A program made the translations under genes and the position numbers. The notes beneath the pieces were generated by a model. The model was not told where the DNA came from. It saw nothing but the letters and a program-made list of their open reading frames with translations, and ran no database searches. Source: Hamadaea sp013361475 (lineage in GTDB: Bacteria > Actinomycetota > Actinomycetes > Mycobacteriales > Micromonosporaceae). From it: a stretch of DNA of 64,000 nt. Position 1 is the stretch's first letter. Every line of letters starts with the position of its first letter. Location of the stretch: assembly GCF_040654195.1 (NCBI RefSeq), contig NZ_JBFAHM010000010.1:337608-401607 (forward strand), written 5' to 3'. This document shows positions 16,704 to 24,400 of this stretch, piece by piece.

Positions 16704-17915
16704 TCAGGGGCGCCAGCGGGTGAGCGGGCGGAGCGAGGCGACGGCCGCGACCAGCCGCACCACCCCGGCCACGATCCACGGGGCGGCCAGCCCCCACCAG
16801 CCCGCGACGAGGCCGCCGAGCAGCGCCCCGATCGGCTGCGTACCGAAGGCGAGGAGCAGGCCGACGCTGGCGACCCGGCCCATCAGCTCGGCCGGGACGG
16901 TGCGCTGCCGCAACGACATCACGGCGACGTTCCACAGCGACGCGCTGAACGTCGTGATCGACGCCAACGCCGTCAGGGTCACGATGTCGTGGGCGTACAG
17001 GCCGAGGACGATCATCGCCGTCGGCGTGACGAACAGCGTGGTCAGCACCGTACGCCGCCCGCCGAACCGGCCGACGATCCGCGCGCTGAGAAAGCTCCCG
17101 AGGACGCCTCCGACACCGGTCAGCGCCACGACCACGCCGTACGCCGCGTCCGAGACGCCGAGCCGGTCCCGGACGAACAACACGAAGGTCGCCATCGCGA
17201 GGAAGTTGGCGAGATTGGCCACGCCCGCCAGCAGGGAGAGCGTCCGGAGCAGCGGATGCGAGGCCAGCCACCGGACGCCGACCGCGATCTCGGACCGTAG
17301 CGCCCGCCGGTCGGCCACCCCGGGAGCGCTCCGCGAAAGCGAGCGGACCAGCAACGCCGAGACCAGGAAGGACGCCACGTCCACCCAGAACGGCAGCCCG
17401 GCCGCGACCGAGAAGAGGAACGCGCCCAGCGGCTGACCGAGGAACTGCCGGTTCGCGAACAACGCCGCGTTCTGCCGGCCGTTCGCCTTCTCCAGGCCGG
17501 CCGGGTCGACGACGACTGGGAGCAGCCGTTGGCCGGACACTTTCGCCAGCGTTTCCGCGAGGCCGACCGCGAACGCCACGGCGTACACGGCGAGGATGCC
17601 ACCCGAGCGCAGCATGACGAGGACGGCCAGCGCGCCGATCAGGAGGGCCTGGGCGAGCTGCACGAACGACAGCGTCCGGCGGGCGTCCAGCCGATCGGCC
17701 AAGGCTCCGGCCGGGAGCGCGGCGAGGAGCCAGGGCAGCGTGCCCCAGGCGGTCACCCCGGCGATGAGCTGCGGATCTGTGGTCATCGTCGACGCGAGCA
17801 GCGGAAGCGCGGCGAGGAAGGCGCCGTCGCCCAGGCTGGAGATCGCGCCTGCGCTCCACAGCAGGCGCCAGTCGCGTCGCGAGCGCCGGACCGGGGTTCC
17901 GAGAAGAGCCGTCAT
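16704..17915 (-). CDS. MFS transporter (drug efflux type)
   Basis: This 403-residue protein has about 12 membrane segments in the major facilitator pattern. The loop ALADRLDARRTL between helices 2 and 3 is the MFS signature region. The opening WRLLWSAGAISSLGDGAFLAALPLLA is typical of the actinobacterial macrolide-efflux-like group (MFS_3). It is divergent from an ArsR-type regulator with a palindromic operator between the two starts, so efflux is likely repressed by that protein. The substrate is unknown. Confidence 0.9.
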   Translation of the reverse strand: MTALLGTPVRRSRRDWRLLWSAGAISSLGDGAFLAALPLLASTMTTDPQLIAGVTAWGTLPWLLAALPAGALADRLDARRTLSFVQLAQALLIGALAVLVMLRSGGILAVYAVAFAVGLAETLAKVSGQRLLPVVVDPAGLEKANGRQNAALFANRQFLGQPLGAFLFSVAAGLPFWVDVASFLVSALLVRSLSRSAPGVADRRALRSEIAVGVRWLASHPLLRTLSLLAGVANLANFLAMATFVLFVRDRLGVSDAAYGVVVALTGVGGVLGSFLSARIVGRFGGRRTVLTTLFVTPTAMIVLGLYAHDIVTLTALASITTFSASLWNVAVMSLRQRTVPAELMGRVASVGLLLAFGTQPIGALLGGLVAGWWGLAAPWIVAGVVRLVAAVASLRPLTRWRP

Positions 17916-17954
17916 GCCGGGGATGCTGCGGCGGGCCCGCCGGAGGCCGCCACG

Positions 17955-17972
17955 ATTTAGTGAGCGCTAAAT
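17955..17972. promoter_or_regulatory. ArsR-type palindromic operator
   Basis: ATTTAG-TGAGCG-CTAAAT is a perfect 6-bp inverted repeat with a 6-base spacer in the 64-bp divergent region. It ends 8 bases before the regulator ATG. TAAATT inside it fits a -10 box for a leaderless regulator mRNA, so binding would repress both genes. This assignment is by position and symmetry. Confidence 0.75.
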
Positions 17973-17979
17973 TGGGTCC

Positions 17980-18948
17980 ATGTCGCTGCGGATCCCGATG
18001 GACGGGCTCGAACTGGCCCGCGTGCGCTTCGGCGTCTCGCCCGCGTACGAGACGGTCTTCGCGCTCGCGGCGCTCCAACGCCCCGGCGTGCACGCCGTCC
18101 ACCTGCCGTGGACCCGGTGGGCGCGGCCGCGGCTACCCGCCGGGCCCGGCGTGGACCTGCTGCTGGACCTGGTCGCGAACGACCGGTTCAAGCCCGGGTT
18201 CCTGCTGCCCGCGCCGGATGTCCGGCTGCCCGCGCTCAGCGACGAGCTGCGTCGGATCAAGGCCGTTTCGGCCTCCCGGGTACGCGAAGAGCTGCGGACG
18301 CTCCACGTCGACACTCCGAGGACCCGGCGCTTGGCGGAGCGCCCCCGGGAGGGCGTACGCCTCGCGGCGGACGCTCTCGAGGCCTGCTACGAGGCGTTGA
18401 TCGCACCACATTGGACGCGTATGCGCCGGGTGCTGGAGGCCGACATCGCGTACCGGGCCGGGCTGCTGGCCCAGGGCGGCATCGAAGGACTCTTCGCCGG
18501 GCTGCACGACGAGGTCCGCTTCCTCGACGGCGTACTGCACATCCATCCCCGGCGTCCGCCGCACGACAAGAAGCCGGTGCAGCTCAACGGCAACGGGCTG
18601 ATCCTGTGCCCGAGCGTGTTCTGCTGGCCGCGCGTCACCGCGTCGGTACGCCCGGTCGCGGCCGGCACGTTGCGCTACCCCGCTCGCGGGGTCGCCACCC
18701 TCTGGGAGCAGCCCGAACCCGTCTCCGACGCACTGGCCGCGCTCTTCGGGCGTACCAGAGCGGAGATCTTGACGAGCCTCGCGCAGCCCGCGACGACGAC
18801 GGACCTGGCCACCCGGCTGGGCGTCACGGCCGGGGCGATCTCCCAGCACCTGGGCGTGCTGCGCGGAGCCGGGCTGGTGTCGACCAGCCGCGATGGCCGC
18901 ACGGTGTTGCACCTGCGGACCGACCGGGCCGAAGCCCTGCTGGCCTAA
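17980..18948 (+). CDS. ArsR-family winged-helix regulator (DUF5937 type)
   Basis: This 322-residue protein has a long N-terminal region (RIPMDGLELARVRFGVSPAYETVFAL...) and a C-terminal winged helix at about 255-318: ILTSLAQPATTTDLATRLGVTAGAISQHLGVLRGAGLVSTSRDGRTVLHLRT. It is an actinobacterial class of large ArsR-like regulators. It is divergent from an MFS efflux gene and probably autoregulated through the ATTTAG palindrome. No metal-binding Cys cluster is seen, so a small-molecule ligand is more likely than a metal. Its stop overlaps the stop of the GH71 gene on the other strand by 3 bases. Confidence 0.88.
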   Translation: MSLRIPMDGLELARVRFGVSPAYETVFALAALQRPGVHAVHLPWTRWARPRLPAGPGVDLLLDLVANDRFKPGFLLPAPDVRLPALSDELRRIKAVSASRVREELRTLHVDTPRTRRLAERPREGVRLAADALEACYEALIAPHWTRMRRVLEADIAYRAGLLAQGGIEGLFAGLHDEVRFLDGVLHIHPRRPPHDKKPVQLNGNGLILCPSVFCWPRVTASVRPVAAGTLRYPARGVATLWEQPEPVSDALAALFGRTRAEILTSLAQPATTTDLATRLGVTAGAISQHLGVLRGAGLVSTSRDGRTVLHLRTDRAEALLA

Positions 18949-20537
18949 GCCTTTCCGCCGCAGGCGGTCCCGCCGCCCGCTCGATACATCATGTCCTGGT
19001 GGACGACCTTGGCCTTGATCGGCACCTTGCTCTGCAGGGCTTGGACGATCTTGCCGCCCCGCTGCAGCTCGAACGAGGGTGTGGTGCCGGGCACCATCGC
19101 GACCGTGAACGAGACCATCCCGGCGGCCGCGACGTCCTTGGTAGACACGGTGCCACCCTGCTTGATCACGAGCTTGCCGGGCGCGCTGAGGAAGGCGAGC
19201 AGTTCGACCTTGTTCGAGGCCCCGTCGCCGTTCGGGATGTGCATCGCGATCTGTTGCTTGCTCGTGTCGTAAGGCGCGTCGGTGCGGTGACTGCGGTGGA
19301 AGTAGTAGAGCGCGTCGCGAACCAGCCCGGGCTTCTTGCCGGTCTTGAACCACGTCGTGTAGTACGCGACCGTGTCGGCGACGGCGTATCCGCGCCCCTT
19401 CGAGGGGGCCATCCACGATTCGGTGTAGTCGTTCCAGGTGATCAGGGCGAGCCAGTCGGCGTCACCGGCGATCGCCTTCTCCATCATGGCCCGCAGCGCG
19501 CCACTGTTCGACGCCTCCCAATAGCGGCCGTCGTAGATCCGGGTGTCCTCGAACGCGATCGGCGCCATGTATTTGCGCCCGTTGGCGTGCGCCTCGACCG
19601 CACCCTTGCGGACCGAGTCCGCGCCGCCGACCCATCGGTTGCCCCACAGGGAGTAGCCGTAGACGCTGTTGTTCCAGGCGGCCGCCCGCACGTTCGGCGA
19701 GCCCGAGAGGAAGATCGGCACCAGCACACTCGGTACGCCGCTACCCGCCAGCGTCGTGCGGATGCCGTCCCAGAACGAGGCGGCGACGCGCTCCGGGTAG
19801 AACGGGGCGAGCACGATCTTCCCGTCGACCTTGTAGATCGCCGACTCGCCCTTCACCTTGAGCACGTCGGCGACGATCGACGCCTGAGTCGTGTTGGCGC
19901 CCTGCTGCAGATCGGGGCTGAGCATGATGCGGAAGCCGGGATCCACCGCCTTCGCCGCCGCCAGCATCACGGGCAGCTGCGTCCACCGGGCGTCCGAGCT
20001 GACGCTGTGATACTCCCAGATGAACCCGTCGAGCCCCATGTCGATCGCCTGGCGGATCTCGGTCTCGAAGTCCTTCTGCCGCCAGTCGCCGGCCAAGGGG
20101 GCTCGGGTCAGCGGCCGGTCCAGCATCTCCTCGCCCTGCTTCGTGCCGCTGGCGAGGCGGTCCGCCTCGGTCGTCCACTTGGCCCAGTAGTCACCTCCCG
20201 GGTCCTTGTTGTCGATCGAGATCGGATAGGGCGGGAAGTAGAAGGCGAACGCCTTCTTCTTCGACGCACGCAGCGTGCTGGTGGACGGTTTCGGGAAGGC
20301 GTACCGGCCGCAGTTGGTCGCGGGGACGACGCTGGGACTGGCCGTGGCGGTGGCGCTCGCACTCCCGCTGGGATCCGCCGACGCGTCGACCCCGGCCTCG
20401 GTGCCCTCGGCGCCCGTCCCCTGAGCGGTCGAGGCGGTGTCTCGCGTCGCGACCGAGCAGGCCGCCACCCCGGCTCCGGTCAGGAGCAGGACACCCACCA
20501 GGGCGGTTCCGGCGCTGATCAGCAAACGTTTACGCAT
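18945..20537 (-). CDS. secreted GH71-type endo-1,3-alpha-glucanase lipoprotein
   Basis: This 530-residue protein has an N-terminal hydrophobic signal with a lipobox (LTGAGVAAC, Cys near residue 26), then a Ser/Ala/Thr-rich linker to about 75. The catalytic domain (from KKKAFAFYFPPYPISIDNKDP onward) fits glycoside hydrolase family 71, enzymes that cleave alpha-1,3-glucan (mutan) of fungal walls and biofilms. The motifs EIRQAIDMGLDGFIWEYHS, ALITWNDYTESWMAPS and YYTTWFKTG agree with the family. Start ATG at 20537 follows from the signal peptide. It probably acts outside the cell with the chitinase and LPMO of this window. Confidence 0.82.
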   Translation of the reverse strand: MRKRLLISAGTALVGVLLLTGAGVAACSVATRDTASTAQGTGAEGTEAGVDASADPSGSASATATASPSVVPATNCGRYAFPKPSTSTLRASKKKAFAFYFPPYPISIDNKDPGGDYWAKWTTEADRLASGTKQGEEMLDRPLTRAPLAGDWRQKDFETEIRQAIDMGLDGFIWEYHSVSSDARWTQLPVMLAAAKAVDPGFRIMLSPDLQQGANTTQASIVADVLKVKGESAIYKVDGKIVLAPFYPERVAASFWDGIRTTLAGSGVPSVLVPIFLSGSPNVRAAAWNNSVYGYSLWGNRWVGGADSVRKGAVEAHANGRKYMAPIAFEDTRIYDGRYWEASNSGALRAMMEKAIAGDADWLALITWNDYTESWMAPSKGRGYAVADTVAYYTTWFKTGKKPGLVRDALYYFHRSHRTDAPYDTSKQQIAMHIPNGDGASNKVELLAFLSAPGKLVIKQGGTVSTKDVAAAGMVSFTVAMVPGTTPSFELQRGGKIVQALQSKVPIKAKVVHQDMMYRAGGGTACGGKA

Positions 20538-20629
20538 GGCTCCGGGGGCCGCCTCTCTGTCCACTGAGGTCAGAAGTCTTCTCCCTGGACAGGTTCGCGT
20601 CAATGCCCGTCACGCGGCATCATCGCGGT

Positions 20630-21394
20630 ATGACACCCCGCTACGGACCGGTACGCCGAGTCGCCGTCCTCGCCGACGTCCACGGCAACGTCCCCGCCCT
20701 CCGGGCAGTGCTGGCGGAACCGGACGTTCAGGCGGCCGACCTGGTCGTCTTCCCCGGCGACGTCACCTGGGGACCGGAACCGCAGCTGACGGTCGACCTC
20801 ATCCGGGCGCTCGGCGACCGGGCGGTGTGCGTACGCGGAAACGCCGACCGGGCCGTCTACGAACTGGCCCGCCAAGGCCGCGAGCCGTCCGGCGAGCGCG
20901 ACGTCTGGATGCCGCGGCAGCATTCGGCCGAAGCGATCGACTTCCTGGAGACCTTTCCCTTCACCGTCGTCGTCGCCGTCGAAGGACTGGGCGACGTCCG
21001 GTTCTGCCACGGATCGCCACGCAAGGACACCGAGTGCGTGACGCCGGAGACTCCCGAGGACCGGTACGCCGACCTGTCCGCCGGCGTACCCGAGCAGGTC
21101 ATCGTCACCGGCCACACCCACCTCCAGTTCGATCGGGCGGTCGCCGGGCGGCGCAGCGTGAACTCCGGCAGCGTCGGCCTGCCTTACCACCTCCGCGAGC
21201 CGGGGACGGCGTACTGGGCGCTGCTCGGGCCGGACGTCGAGCTGCGCTCCACGCGGTACGACGTCCAGGCGGCGATTCGGGCGTGTGTGGACAGTGGCGA
21301 CCCCCGGGCCGAAGTGATCACCGGATATCTGCTGACCCCACCGACCCCGGCCGAGGTCACCGCGCACGCCGAAGGGCTCGTCTTCAGCGACTGA
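20630..21394 (+). CDS. calcineurin-like metallophosphoesterase
   Basis: This 254-residue protein carries the dimetal phosphoesterase motifs in order: LADVHGN near 14-20, VFPGDVTWG near 45-53, GNADRAV near 76-82, CHGSPR near 131-136 and VTGHTHLQFDR near 167-177. This is the YfcE/MJ0936-like small phosphodiesterase group, often with cyclic-nucleotide or general phosphodiesterase activity. Start at ATG 20630 is preferred over one 27 bases upstream because the motif spacing then fits the family. It is divergent from the GH71 gene. Its substrate is unknown. Confidence 0.9.
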   Translation: MTPRYGPVRRVAVLADVHGNVPALRAVLAEPDVQAADLVVFPGDVTWGPEPQLTVDLIRALGDRAVCVRGNADRAVYELARQGREPSGERDVWMPRQHSAEAIDFLETFPFTVVVAVEGLGDVRFCHGSPRKDTECVTPETPEDRYADLSAGVPEQVIVTGHTHLQFDRAVAGRRSVNSGSVGLPYHLREPGTAYWALLGPDVELRSTRYDVQAAIRACVDSGDPRAEVITGYLLTPPTPAEVTAHAEGLVFSD

Positions 21395-21465
21395 CAACCA
21401 TTTTGCCGGGCCAATGGGTTTCCTTGGCGGCGGGCACGGGGTCCGCCGTCCAAGGAGGACTATCC

Positions 21466-22383
21466 ATGCGCAGAAGGACGATGGTGACCGCGCTCGCGGC
21501 CGCCCCGCTGGCCGGGCTGCTCGGCGGGACACCCGCCCAGGCCGCCGGCGGATCCGCCGCCCTGCCGGAGGTCATCGACCTGCCCGACGGCTGGAATCCC
21601 GAAGGGATCGCGGTCTCGGGCACTCACTTCTACGTCGGCTCCATCGCGACCGGCTCGATCTACCGCGGCAGCCTGCTGACCGGACGGGGTGGCGTGTTCA
21701 TCCCGGGACCGGCCGACGGCCACCTGATCGGCCTGGAGATCGACCGCCACCACCGGATCTGGGCCTGCACGGGCCCGAACGGCGGGGCGATCGTCTACGA
21801 CGCGATCACCGGCGCTCAGCTCGCCGAATACCAGTTCGGCGGCGGCTTCGTGAACGACGCGATCGTGACCGAGGACGCCGTCTACTTCACCGATTCCCCC
21901 AGCGACCAGCTCTTCGTCGTGCCGCTCGGTCCCGGCGGCCGGCTGCCCGACCCGTCGGCGGCGTACGCGATCACGCTGCCGGGCGGGCTCGGCGAGACGG
22001 ACGCCTTCAACAACGGCATCGAGACGACCCCGGACGGGCGGCAGCTGCTCATCGTGCAGATGGTCGCCGGGCGGCTGTTCGCCTTCGACCCCCGCCGGGG
22101 CACGGCCACCCAGGTCGACCTCGGCGGAGCCAGCGTCCTCAACGGGGACGGGATGATCCGGCGTGGCCGGACGCTCTACATCTGCCGCAACTCCGACAAC
22201 ATCATCGCGAAGTTCGCGCTCGGCCGGGGCCGGGCGGAGCTGATCGACGAGATCACCGATCCGCGCCTGCAGGTCCCGGCGACCATCGCGCTCTTCGGCC
22301 CGTACGTGTACGCCGTGAACGCGCGGTTCGACGTCGACCCGGCGCCGGACGTGACCTACAACGTCGTACGCCTTCCCGCCTAG
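21466..22383 (+). CDS. secreted SMP-30/NHL-like beta-propeller protein
   Basis: This 305-residue protein begins MRRRTMVTALAAAPLAGLLGGTPAQAA, a signal peptide with an RR-like n-region (Sec or Tat). The mature part has repeated propeller blades such as WNPEGIAVSGTHFYVGSI, GFVNDAIVTEDAVYFTDS, NNGIETTPDGRQLLIVQ and ATIALFGPYVYAVNARF, typical of SMP-30/gluconolactonase and NHL-like extracellular proteins. AAGGAGGA lies just before the ATG (21452-21459). The Asn/Asp/Glu residues that bind the metal in SMP-30 may be those in NPEG and FNNGI. Lactonase activity is possible but unproven. Confidence 0.8.
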   Translation: MRRRTMVTALAAAPLAGLLGGTPAQAAGGSAALPEVIDLPDGWNPEGIAVSGTHFYVGSIATGSIYRGSLLTGRGGVFIPGPADGHLIGLEIDRHHRIWACTGPNGGAIVYDAITGAQLAEYQFGGGFVNDAIVTEDAVYFTDSPSDQLFVVPLGPGGRLPDPSAAYAITLPGGLGETDAFNNGIETTPDGRQLLIVQMVAGRLFAFDPRRGTATQVDLGGASVLNGDGMIRRGRTLYICRNSDNIIAKFALGRGRAELIDEITDPRLQVPATIALFGPYVYAVNARFDVDPAPDVTYNVVRLPA

Positions 22384-22393
22384 CGTGGCTCCC

Positions 22394-22454
22394 GCTGGAT
22401 CAGGGTTCCGGGTCGAATCTTGCCCCAAGATTCAACCCGGAACCCTGATCCAGC
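22394..22454. repeat. family A 61-bp palindromic repeat, copy 1
   Basis: A 61-bp hairpin has ends GCTGGATCAGGGTTCC and GGAACCCTGATCCAGC and inner arms TCGAATCTT/AAGATTC. It lies between the convergent propeller and TetR genes, and the TetR stop codon (22400-22402) is inside it. Confidence 0.92.
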
Positions 22455-23005
22455 CCAGAAGTAACGGCGCGGAGGAAGGTACGGATGGAGGAGGCGGGGT
22501 CGAAGGTGGGGGTCGGGCTGGCGAGCTGATTCAGCAGCAGCCCGTCGACGAGGTCCAGCAGCATCCGGTAATGCCGCTCCGGTTCGGCCGAGCCGAGCGC
22601 CGCCACCAGCGGTACGCCCCACACTGCCAGCCGGTCTCGATTCGAGGCGATCCGTCGCTGCAGGTCAGGGTTGAACGCCGCCTCGTGGAAGATGGCGTAC
22701 CGGGCGAGCGTGACGGCTCGGCCCGGGCCGGCCAGCTCTGTGATCATCGCCCCCGCCGCGGTCGCCAGGCCCTCCGCGTCCAGTGGCCGCGCGCCGCCAA
22801 GCCGGCCCCATAGTTCGGTCTCCCGGTCGACGAGCCGGTCGAGCACCCCGCTGATCAGGGCTTCCCGCGTACGGAAGTGGTTGGACGCCGAGCCCTCCGG
22901 CAGTCCGGCCTCCGCATCGACCGTCCGGTGCGTCAACTGCCGGAGTCCCCGGGTGCCCAGTACTTGAATCGCGGCGTCGAGCAGCTGCGTACGGCGATCA
23001 CTCAC
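22400..23005 (-). CDS. TetR-family regulator
   Basis: This 201-residue regulator has an N-terminal HTH (TQLLDAAIQVLGTRGLRQLTHRTVDAEAGLPEGSASNHFRTREALISGVL, residues 6-55) and a helical ligand-binding domain. It is divergent from the FAD monooxygenase gene, with a double palindrome between them. The last ~18 residues (LDQGSGLNLGARFDPEP) are encoded by a family A repeat, which also supplies the stop codon, so the native C-terminus was probably different before the repeat arrived. Confidence 0.93.
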   Translation of the reverse strand: MSDRRTQLLDAAIQVLGTRGLRQLTHRTVDAEAGLPEGSASNHFRTREALISGVLDRLVDRETELWGRLGGARPLDAEGLATAAGAMITELAGPGRAVTLARYAIFHEAAFNPDLQRRIASNRDRLAVWGVPLVAALGSAEPERHYRMLLDLVDGLLLNQLASPTPTFDPASSIRTFLRAVTSGLDQGSGLNLGARFDPEP

Positions 23006-23013
23006 AACCGCAC

Positions 23014-23048
23014 ACTACACCTGTAGTCAGCAGCACTACAGGTGTAGT
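23014..23048. promoter_or_regulatory. TetR operator pair
   Basis: ACTACACCTGTAGT (23014-23027) and its exact reverse complement ACTACAGGTGTAGT (23035-23048) are 7 bases apart. Each half is itself almost palindromic (ACTACA-N2-TGTAGT). The second copy ends 11 bases before the monooxygenase ATG, overlapping any core promoter. This fits repression of both divergent genes by the TetR protein. Confidence 0.88.
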
Positions 23049-23059
23049 ACGGTCGGGGC

Positions 23060-24115
23060 ATGACCAGAACTGCAGCGATCGTCGGCGGCGGCATCGGCGG
23101 CCTCGCGACCGCGATCGGCTTGATCGGCGAAGGATGGCAGGTCACCGTCTTCGAACGGGCCGACGACCTGCCCAAGACGGGCACCGGTCTGGGCATGTGG
23201 CCGTCGGCGATGCGTGCGCTCGACCGGCTCGGCGTCGGCGCGGCCGCCCGGGCGGCCGGCCGTCCGCAGGCCAACGGCCACCTCCGGCGGGACGACGGCT
23301 CGCTGATCGCCACCCTCGACGTCGAACGGCTAGCCCGCAAGCAGGGCGAACCCGTCTATCTGTTGTCCCGGCCGGCGCTGCTGCGCGTACTGGCCGAGGC
23401 GGTGCCCGACGGCGTCGTGCGCTTCGGCGAGCCCGTCACCGATGTCGACGCGCTGCGTCAGGCGTATCCCTTGGTGGTGGTCGCGGACGGCGCGAACAGC
23501 AGGGCCCGCGCGGCCCTCTTCCCGGACCACCGGTTGCGCTACGCGGGGGCCACGGTCTGGCGCGGCGTCACGGACCTCGACCTGGTCGCGGGCGGCGAAT
23601 TCTGGGGCCGCGGCGTCAAGTTCGGCGTCACGCCGCAGGAACCCGGCAAGACCAACTGGTACGCCGTGCTGACGGTGCCCCAAGGCTACCGGCCGGCGGA
23701 CGACCTGGCCGAGCTGCGGCACGTCTTCGGTGACTGGCCCGAGCCGATCCCCACCATCCTGAGCCGGTACGCGGAGACCGAGGTGCTGCACCACGACCTC
23801 AGCCACCTCGACCCGCCGCTGCCGTCCTATGTGGTCGGCAACACGGTGCTGATCGGCGACGCCGCCCACGCGATGACCCCGGACCTCGGGCAGGGCGCGT
23901 GCCAGACGCTGATCGACGCGGCGGCGCTGGCCGACTGTCTGCGGACGGAGGACGTCGCCGCCGGGCTGGCTCGATTCGACGCGCTGCGCCGCAGGCCGAC
24001 GCAGAAGATCGCGGCCATGGCCGGGCGGGTCAGCCGCCTGACCCAATGGCGACGGGGATTGTGGCTGCGGGACCTGATCACCCGCGCGGCCCTGATCCCG
24101 GGCCCGCCCGCGTGA
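23060..24115 (+). CDS. FAD-dependent monooxygenase (PHBH family)
   Basis: This 351-residue flavoprotein has GGGIGGLATAIGL (residues 9-21) for the ADP moiety, VVVADGANSRAR near 138-149 (the DG motif) and VLIGDAAHAMTPDLGQGACQTLIDA near 262-286 for the ribityl chain. These define group A aromatic hydroxylases and drug-inactivating monooxygenases. It lacks a C-terminal thioredoxin-like domain. Its tight control by a divergent TetR regulator suggests induction by an aromatic or antibiotic substrate, but the substrate cannot be read from sequence. Confidence 0.92.
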   Translation: MTRTAAIVGGGIGGLATAIGLIGEGWQVTVFERADDLPKTGTGLGMWPSAMRALDRLGVGAAARAAGRPQANGHLRRDDGSLIATLDVERLARKQGEPVYLLSRPALLRVLAEAVPDGVVRFGEPVTDVDALRQAYPLVVVADGANSRARAALFPDHRLRYAGATVWRGVTDLDLVAGGEFWGRGVKFGVTPQEPGKTNWYAVLTVPQGYRPADDLAELRHVFGDWPEPIPTILSRYAETEVLHHDLSHLDPPLPSYVVGNTVLIGDAAHAMTPDLGQGACQTLIDAAALADCLRTEDVAAGLARFDALRRRPTQKIAAMAGRVSRLTQWRRGLWLRDLITRAALIPGPPA

Positions 24116-24145
24116 CCGATCGGCGAAAGTACGCCGGAAAGGGTG

Positions 24146-24206
24146 CGACCCCCAGGGTTCCGCCTGATGCGGACCGGCTGGACTGAGCCGGAAAGCCCTG
24201 GGGGTC
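24146..24206. terminator. hairpin between the monooxygenase gene and the anti-16S element
   Basis: CGACCCCCAGGG and CCCTGGGGGTCG form a perfect 12-bp outer stem with an inner GCCG/CGGC-rich stem-loop. It could end the monooxygenase transcript on the plus strand and the small RNA or small-ORF transcript on the minus strand. Confidence 0.7.
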
Positions 24207-24259
24207 GGGTAGCTGCCTGGTATTCGCCACACCGTTGTCACACGGCCCTGACGAAGCAG

Positions 24260-24301
24260 TCAAGGACAGCGGCTAGCGGACAGCCACCTCACGAGTCCCA
24301 T
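24260..24301 (-). CDS. tiny ORF 2 (13 codons) after tiny ORF 1
   Basis: ATG at 24301 follows the stop of tiny ORF 1 by two bases (TAG-CA-ATG), an arrangement compatible with reinitiation. The product would be MGLVRWLSASRCP. The AAAGGAGGT motif is 17 bases upstream, too far for normal initiation. Function and expression are unproven. Confidence 0.3.
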   Translation of the reverse strand: MGLVRWLSASRCP

Positions 24302-24303
24302 TG

Positions 24304-24363
24304 CTATACAGCTGGACCACCTCCTTTCCCGTGTACGTGCGAATCTACCCACGCGATCTTCAC
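24304..24363 (-). CDS. tiny ORF 1 (19 codons) spanning the anti-16S sequence
   Basis: GTG at 24363 opens a 19-codon frame, VKIAWVDSHVHGKGGGPAV, ending TAG. The codons for GKGGGPA are the very bases complementary to the 16S 3' end. No clear Shine-Dalgarno precedes the GTG. I report it because the coupling to a second tiny ORF and the rRNA complementarity are unlikely to be chance. Confidence 0.35.
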   Translation of the reverse strand: MKIAWVDSHVHGKGGGPAV

Positions 24364-24400
24364 CCCCGCAACGTTGTTTTCCGGCTCTTAAGATCACGGG

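Larger units (their letters stand above)
24146..24395 (-). ncRNA. candidate structured RNA complementary to the 3' end of 16S rRNA
   Basis: On the minus strand, positions 24328-24311 read GAAAGGAGGTGGTCCAGC. This is the complement of the actinobacterial 16S 3' end (GCTGGATCACCTCCTTTC) over 18 bases with a single G-U wobble. Two tiny ORFs (24304-24363 and 24260-24301) run through it, and the 3' part can fold (GGCTGTCCGCTAGCCGC, CCGTGTGACAACGG) before the hairpin at 24146-24206. No minus-strand gene follows, so it is not a simple leader. The 5' end is estimated. Confidence 0.45.

Noticed and set aside
24301..24328. Remnant of a 16S rRNA gene
   Set aside because: Only about 20 bases match the 16S 3' end; no other rRNA sequence flanks it. 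It is treated as complementarity instead.
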